The notes beneath the pieces were generated by a model, which was not told where the DNA came from, did no database searches, and was given only the letters and a program-made list of their open reading frames with translations. From the NCBI RefSeq assembly GCF_001426755.1, contig NZ_LMFJ01000001.1, positions 1,359,846 to 1,423,845 of the forward strand: a DNA stretch of 64,000 nt, given 5' to 3'. The DNA comes from Aeromicrobium sp. Root495 (GTDB lineage: Bacteria > Actinomycetota > Actinomycetes > Propionibacteriales > Nocardioidaceae). Of the stretch, positions 59,451 through 64,000 are shown one piece after another; position 1 is the stretch's first letter, and each line of letters begins with the position of its first letter. Both the position numbers and the translations under genes were made by a program.

Positions 59451-59483
59451 TTGCGGTGAACGCCGGACGAACGTCGCGTGGAC
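59451..59483 (-). promoter_or_regulatory. PhoP (PHO box)-like direct repeats
   Basis: On the minus strand three phased 11-mers read GTCCACGCGAC, GTTCGTCCGGC and GTTCACCGCAA. PhoP boxes of Streptomyces are 11-nt direct repeats beginning GTTCACC. They lie about 105 nt before the Ig-containing pstS and 17 nt after the sortase-like gene stop. Confidence 0.55.
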
Positions 59484-59500
59484 AGTCACCGGGGACGTTC

Positions 59501-60454
59501 TCAGAGCAGGTTCGGGAGCAGGTAGACGGTCAGGTCGGCCGCGAACCAGGCCAGCGCGAGCACGACGGGAGCGGCGATCATCCAGGTCAGGACCGACCCG
59601 AACCGCCGGCGGGCGAAGGGGGTGGCCACCACGGCGGCGAGCAGCCCGCCGAGCGTCAGGGCCAGCATCGGCAGGACCGAGTGGTCGCCCGCCATGGGTC
59701 GTTCCGACTTCGCGATCGTGTTGACCCGCGCCGCGCCGCCCGCGAAGGACTTGGTCCTCAACGAGGCGTCGACGTAGACCACCTCGCCGGGACGCAGGGC
59801 GCTCAGGAAGCCGCTCCCCTGGGAGGTCACCAGGGTGAGACGCCCCTGGCCGGCCGCCGGGGGCGCCGGCACGGGGTCGCCAGGACGACGGACCTGCTCG
59901 ATCCGGTACGTGGAGGTGCCCTGACCTGTCACGACGTTCATGTCCTTGCCCAGGGCGTCCTGCAGCATCACCTGGAAGGGCTTCCCGAAGGTCTGGGAAC
60001 GGCCGTACAGGACGGACACGCCGGCCTGACCGGGCAGGACGGTGTCGCGTCGGTGTCCGGGGGCCGTCAGCATGTGCCCCGCCGACGTCCCCTCGACGAC
60101 GACCTGGTCCACGCCGAGCGAGGGCAGCTTGAGCAGCGCCACGGGGTCGCCGGGCGCGATGACGCCACCCGTGGGGGCCTCGCCGGTGGCCAGCTCGGCC
60201 CTGAGCTGGCCGTAGAGCCGGTCCTGGCCTCGGGAGAACTCGAGTCCGCCGAGCACGAGCATCTGGACCACGAGCCACAGCATGATGACGCTCAGCACGA
60301 CGAGGCCGGAGCTGACGACGACCTCGCGCTCGCTCATCGACGACGACGACGTGGCCTCGGCCAGCACGTCGCGCACCCCGCCGGGCTTCTTGTCACCTCG
60401 ACGACGTCCGTTCGCCGGCCGGCTGTCCTTCCGACCCCAGGGAAGCGTGGTCAC
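59501..60454 (-). CDS. Sortase-fold membrane protein, probably catalytically inactive
   Basis: This 317-residue protein has a membrane segment at about 48-68, a sortase-like extracytoplasmic domain (about 95-235) and two C-terminal membrane segments (about 261-279 and 288-308). Class E-type sortase landmarks are recognisable: APGHRRDTVLPGQAGVSVL, then the position of GHR reads YGR (150-152), so the catalytic His is lost, and the TLxTC motif reads LTLVTS, so the Cys is Ser211. Arg221 may be kept. It probably scaffolds or binds rather than transpeptidates. Its GTG overlaps the 858-residue protein's stop, so it is coupled to it. Confidence 0.8.
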   Translation of the reverse strand: MTTLPWGRKDSRPANGRRRGDKKPGGVRDVLAEATSSSSMSEREVVVSSGLVVLSVIMLWLVVQMLVLGGLEFSRGQDRLYGQLRAELATGEAPTGGVIAPGDPVALLKLPSLGVDQVVVEGTSAGHMLTAPGHRRDTVLPGQAGVSVLYGRSQTFGKPFQVMLQDALGKDMNVVTGQGTSTYRIEQVRRPGDPVPAPPAAGQGRLTLVTSQGSGFLSALRPGEVVYVDASLRTKSFAGGAARVNTIAKSERPMAGDHSVLPMLALTLGGLLAAVVATPFARRRFGSVLTWMIAAPVVLALAWFAADLTVYLLPNLL

Positions 60455-63027
60455 CGGAGCCTCCGGCGGGCGGCGAGCACCCGCATCGCGGGCCCGGCGA
60501 GGCCGGCCGCGAGTCCGAGCAGGACGAGGAGGGGCAACGCCCAGGCGGCGAGCGTCGAGGTGAGCGACGCCGTGCTGCCCAGGCTCTCGAGCTGGTCGCT
60601 CGTCGCCTGCTTCGGCGCGTCGTCGGTGGCAGCGTCGTCACCGGTGGCGGCGGCGTCCGTCAGGGCGTCCGTCCCGGGACCGCCGATCCCCGCCGAGGTG
60701 TCGGCGGGAGCCTGGGTGGCTGTCTCTCCCACCTGGCCCTCGATGTCGGCCGCCACCTGCTGCGCACTCGTGAAGAGCGCCGCGGTCGTGCCGGCCCTCG
60801 TGATGGGCAGGTAGCCCGACGGCAGGAACCCGTTGCCCGATCCGGGTCGCTGTCCCTCGGTCGTGGCCGTGCGGACGAAGCCCGCCACGGTGCGAGCCGT
60901 CGACTTCTCGAGACCGGCGGTCCGAGCCGCCGTGTAGACGATGAGCGTGCCCGGGTAGGCGCCCTTGGACCGGCGCACCTTCTCCATGTCGAGGGTGAAG
61001 GGCGCGCCCCTCTTGGCCTGCTCGGCGGTCTTGACCGCGGCCGCCATGCCGGCGCGGGTCGGACCGACGAAGGTGCGTCCGGCAGCGCTGGAGAACGTGC
61101 CACCCGGAGGGATCTGGCTGGTCTGGAGCGAGGCCGTCCTCAGCCCGAACCGCTCGGCGTCGCCCAAGGTCGTGACGCCCAGCAGCATGCGGGCACCGAC
61201 GCCCTGACGCTCGCTGCGTCCGAGGACGTAGGGCGACAGGTCGGTCCCGATACCGGTGCACCGGGTCTGGGCCAGCGGCCAGGCGTCGAGCACGGCCTCC
61301 GCGATCTTCCGGAAGCTCGTGACCGGCGCCGCGAGCCGCGGCAGGTAGGGCGTGTCGTTGTTCGCCTTGAGGCAGTCGTCCTTCATGACCGGGATGAACT
61401 CGTCGAGCAGCGGCCACTCACTCACAGGAAGTGAGATGTCCTTGTACGAGGGATTGACCGTCATGCCCCACGGGTCGGCCTTGCCGGCGATGAACGCCGA
61501 CGCCTCCGGGTCCGTCGCGATGTACTGGGAGATCGCCTTCACCACGTCCGACGACTCCGACAGCGACATGATGACGGCGGCAGCCTCCCGCGCGATCGAG
61601 TCCAGTCCGGGGTTGAGCGCCTTGAACTCCGGGTCCTGGTTGATGGAGAGCGGGTTGTCCCCCAGCCCGGGGTGGTCCTTGCCGAAGGCCGACGCCGGGT
61701 AGCTCTGCGTGAGCAGCTTGGCGATCAGGCGGGCGTTGAGCTTGAGGTCGGAGTCCTCGCCCGCGTTGTCGGGCCTGTCCATCACGTAGGAGACGGCGAA
61801 GCCTGTGACGGCGGTGGGCGCGTACTCCGGTGAGCCGTTGTCCTCACCCGCGTCCTCCTGCGCCCCGGAGACGAAGGCGCCGGGTGCCTCCTTCTGCTCC
61901 ATGAGCGTGAAGGAGGCCTGGTCGGGCTGGACGTTGTGCTGGAAGCGGAAGCGGTCCTTGCGCAGGCAGTAGGCGGGCGCCCACTGCAGCGCGGCCTGGC
62001 TCATGAGCTCGGTGCCGTAGAAGCCGACGGGTGCTCGGGAGTCCAGCACGTTGCACACGTTCGGCGAGGCACCGAAGGTGATGGGCACGCTGATCCGGTT
62101 GCGCCAGTTGGACTCGGCCCACCAGTAGAGCGGCGAGACGGCGTCGTCGACGCCGAGGCCGGAGAAGTTGCTGGACCCCGGGGCGAACTGTCCCTTCGCG
62201 CGGCACGGTCCGTTGGTGTCGGCCAGGTCGCCGGTCCCGCGGGCGCAGCTCGTGCCCATGATCGGGACGGCGACGATGCTGCAGGGCGTGGACTCGTTGC
62301 AGCCCAGCGACTCGTTCTCGATGCTGGAGCGGACCTCGAAGGACGTCTCGCCCTTGCCGTCGACGCCGGTGTAGGCGGCCTGCTCGGCGGGTGGGAAGGC
62401 GCCGTCGATCGCGGCCTCGGGGGGCATCGTGTCGTTCGAGCACGCCGGGTAGACCTTGCCGTTGGCGGCCTTGAAGGGCGTGAGATGGAGGGAGCTGTCC
62501 GCGCCGGGGCTGCTGCAGCCGGCCGGGACCTTGCTCACGCCGGAGACCTGTCCACGGTCGGCCTCCGTCGCGAAGGGGTCAAGACGCCAGACCGCGGCGC
62601 TCGTGTCGGCCACCTGGCTGCGCTGCTGCCGCGACGACGTCCAGCACGTCTCGGGGCTCAGCCGCTTGCCCGCCGAGAGCGAGCTGTCGTCGCGTCCACG
62701 GCACTGCAGGATGACCATGGGGTACTCCTGCGCGAGGCCGTTCTCGCCGTACGGGTTGGTGGCGCGTCCGGCGCTGGCACGCGCCCCGCTCCAGCTCACC
62801 TGCACGCGCTCGCGGCCCTGCAGGTTCTTGGTGTGGTCGACCTCGAGGGTCACGTCCTGGGAGTCCACCGTGCTGGCGTTCCCGAACGCGTCGACGTTCT
62901 CGCGCGTCACGGTCTTCTTCTGGCTGAAGGCTCCCACGTCGTCGCCGGCCGCCGTGACGGTGGACGACGTCACGAACGTGGCGACCACGAGCACTCCGAG
63001 GAGGAGGGCGATCCTGCGCCGGCTCAT
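60451..63027 (-). CDS. Large anchored surface protein with PstS-like segments
   Basis: This 858-residue protein has a signal peptide (hydrophobic 6-26) and a long Cys-containing extracytoplasmic region. A C-terminal Ala/Asp-rich linker, one membrane segment (about 825-845) and a short Arg-rich tail (AARRRLR) follow. Segments such as AVTGFAVSYVMDRPD and LIVYTAARTAGL followed by FLPSGYLPI resemble parts of phosphate-binding proteins, suggesting one or two diverged solute-binding domains. At least twelve cysteines imply disulfides. I do not recognise a named family. Both ends overlap neighbours by 4 nt, tying it to the PstS-like and sortase-like proteins. Confidence 0.8.
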   Translation of the reverse strand: MSRRRIALLLGVLVVATFVTSSTVTAAGDDVGAFSQKKTVTRENVDAFGNASTVDSQDVTLEVDHTKNLQGRERVQVSWSGARASAGRATNPYGENGLAQEYPMVILQCRGRDDSSLSAGKRLSPETCWTSSRQQRSQVADTSAAVWRLDPFATEADRGQVSGVSKVPAGCSSPGADSSLHLTPFKAANGKVYPACSNDTMPPEAAIDGAFPPAEQAAYTGVDGKGETSFEVRSSIENESLGCNESTPCSIVAVPIMGTSCARGTGDLADTNGPCRAKGQFAPGSSNFSGLGVDDAVSPLYWWAESNWRNRISVPITFGASPNVCNVLDSRAPVGFYGTELMSQAALQWAPAYCLRKDRFRFQHNVQPDQASFTLMEQKEAPGAFVSGAQEDAGEDNGSPEYAPTAVTGFAVSYVMDRPDNAGEDSDLKLNARLIAKLLTQSYPASAFGKDHPGLGDNPLSINQDPEFKALNPGLDSIAREAAAVIMSLSESSDVVKAISQYIATDPEASAFIAGKADPWGMTVNPSYKDISLPVSEWPLLDEFIPVMKDDCLKANNDTPYLPRLAAPVTSFRKIAEAVLDAWPLAQTRCTGIGTDLSPYVLGRSERQGVGARMLLGVTTLGDAERFGLRTASLQTSQIPPGGTFSSAAGRTFVGPTRAGMAAAVKTAEQAKRGAPFTLDMEKVRRSKGAYPGTLIVYTAARTAGLEKSTARTVAGFVRTATTEGQRPGSGNGFLPSGYLPITRAGTTAALFTSAQQVAADIEGQVGETATQAPADTSAGIGGPGTDALTDAAATGDDAATDDAPKQATSDQLESLGSTASLTSTLAAWALPLLVLLGLAAGLAGPAMRVLAARRRLR

Positions 63028-64000
63028 GCCGGCGTCCCCGTCCGCCGGCGCGTGCGTCGACTCAGGTAGACGGCCACGAGCCCTGGTGCGACCACGATGG
63101 CGAGCAGCTCGGCCACGGCGAGGGCGCCGAAGACCTTGTCGTCACCGGCGCGGCCGGCCACCAGCTCGGTCTGCACCGCCACGGACGCGGCACCACCGCC
63201 CTGCGCGGCCGATCCCACCGGCAGACCGGTGTCGGGGTCCACCTCGGCACCGCCCGACGCCGCGTCGTCACCGCCGTCGGGTCCGGTCCCGCCGGCTGCG
63301 CCACCGCCGTTCTTGGCGTCGCTCACGCTGGTGGGCGCCGCGCCCGTGCCGGTGGTGCAGGGACCTGCGCCGAGCTTGTCGCAGTCGGCCGGCTTGGGCG
63401 CGACCTGCGCCAGCTTGTTGGCCTTGAGGTTGCCCGCCACGAAGGTGGGGTTGTTGCACTGCGTGACGGACCGGTTCTCGAGGTTGACGTTCTTGTCGGC
63501 CTTCTTGAGCTTGCCCAGCTGGTCGAAACCGGCCTGCACGAGGTTGAGCGGCAGCGGCGAGTAGCCGAACTTGCCGGCCTTCGACTGGCCCTCGCAGAGG
63601 GAGTAGAACATGAAGTCGGCGAGGGACTGACGCCTGCTCGTCGACATGCGCTTGTCCTTGGCTCCGGTCGGCAGCAGCATGTACGAGTATGACGAGAGCG
63701 GGTAGGTCCGCGAGTCGTCTCCCCGGTAGACGCCGGTCAGGTTCTGGGTGAGGTCCTGGTTGAGCCTGGCCTTCGTCAGGGCCACGGCCACGTTGTACTG
63801 CGTGGGCTCCACGAAGTAGCCGGCCTTGTTGAGGACCTTCACCACCGGATAGCTCTTGCGGACCGGGTAGGCGTACTCGACGTAGCCGATCGTCCCGTTG
63901 CCCTGCGCGGCCGAGATGGTGTTCATGACCTGGTCCGAGCCGTTGGCGCCGATCGACCGGCCCTTCGACGGGTAGTACGAGGTGATCCCGCTGCGTCCGA
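63024..64000 (-). CDS. Membrane-anchored PstS-like protein (5' end outside window)
   Basis: This is the C-terminal 325 residues of a phosphate-binding protein. The segment SGITSYYPSKGRSIGANGSDQVM and GNGTIGYVEYAYPV match the second lobe of PstS. A Gly/Ala/Asp-rich linker (about 70 residues, containing DPDTGLPVG) follows, then one membrane helix (ALAVAELLAIVVAPGLVAVYL) and the basic tail SRRTRRRTGTPA, so the protein is C-terminally anchored instead of being a lipoprotein. DTGLPVG is not a canonical LPXTG sorting motif. Its stop overlaps the next start (ATGA). pstC/pstA or another promoter could lie beyond the window. Confidence 0.85.
   Translation of the reverse strand, partial: GRSGITSYYPSKGRSIGANGSDQVMNTISAAQGNGTIGYVEYAYPVRKSYPVVKVLNKAGYFVEPTQYNVAVALTKARLNQDLTQNLTGVYRGDDSRTYPLSSYSYMLLPTGAKDKRMSTSRRQSLADFMFYSLCEGQSKAGKFGYSPLPLNLVQAGFDQLGKLKKADKNVNLENRSVTQCNNPTFVAGNLKANKLAQVAPKPADCDKLGAGPCTTGTGAAPTSVSDAKNGGGAAGGTGPDGGDDAASGGAEVDPDTGLPVGSAAQGGGAASVAVQTELVAGRAGDDKVFGALAVAELLAIVVAPGLVAVYLSRRTRRRTGTPA

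Noticed and set aside
63024-63300. LPXTG sorting signal in the anchored PstS-like protein
   Set aside because: The segment reads DTGLPVG, which does not match LPXTG or LAXTG order, so sortase anchoring is not supported; the membrane helix and basic tail explain retention.

Overview
This 64 kb window is ordinary chromosome from a high-GC Gram-positive bacterium of the Actinomycetes. The evidence is a mycothiol ligase gene (mshC), a complete GlgE alpha-glucan/trehalose pathway, a DesA3-type desaturase with its reductase, a FadE23/FadE24-like pair, and many promoters of the leaderless actinobacterial kind. Gene content and order suggest the Nocardioidaceae (for example Aeromicrobium or Nocardioides), but the genus is a guess. 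No transposase, phage gene or CRISPR array was seen. One tRNA gene, Leu(GAG), is present.

Layout. 1-4.2 kb: mshC (cut by the window edge), corA, uppP, an aldo/keto reductase and a small DUF5703 protein. 4.2-9.0 kb: an M20 peptidase and an SRPBCC protein, then a MoxR ATPase/CoxE-like VWA pair and a DUF4184 membrane protein. 9.0-15 kb: a secreted GH16 glycosidase facing a four-gene leftward run (ferredoxin reductase, fatty acid desaturase, a cysteine-motif protein, an AGE-family epimerase). 15-17 kb: small membrane proteins and a cation/proton antiporter. 17-36 kb: a large leftward alpha-glucan and trehalose island: malQ, glgX, treY, treZ, an unknown tail-anchored protein, then glgX, glgE, treS, maltokinase and glgB, interrupted only by a rightward PhzF-family gene. 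36.6-39.5 kb: a frameshifted furA followed by an intact katG. 39.5-42.3 kb: two tandem paralogous lipoproteins, a hemolysin III-like protein, tRNA-Leu and a possible small RNA. 42.3-56.4 kb: housekeeping genes (DUF445, ypfJ-like peptidase, CPBP protein, hrpA, FKBP, alcohol dehydrogenase, MarR, two acyl-CoA dehydrogenases, def, a TrmH-family methyltransferase, a YbhB protein, a lytic transglycosylase).

56.4-64 kb: the most unusual region. A phosphate-acquisition locus carries a membrane-anchored PstS-like protein, an 858-residue surface protein with PstS-like patches, a sortase-fold membrane protein whose catalytic His and Cys positions are substituted, a second PstS with lysine-rich Ig-like repeats, and pstB. 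A run of three phased 11-bp repeats resembling a PhoP (PHO) box precedes the Ig-containing PstS gene. pstC and pstA are not in the window.

How the genes fit together. TreY/TreZ with GlgX release trehalose from glycogen-type glucan. TreS, maltokinase, GlgE and GlgB turn trehalose back into branched alpha-glucan through maltose-1-phosphate, so the island can run a full cycle. Many genes, mostly divergent single ones, have a TANNNT hexamer only 6-7 nt before an ATG or GTG, which points to widespread leaderless transcription.
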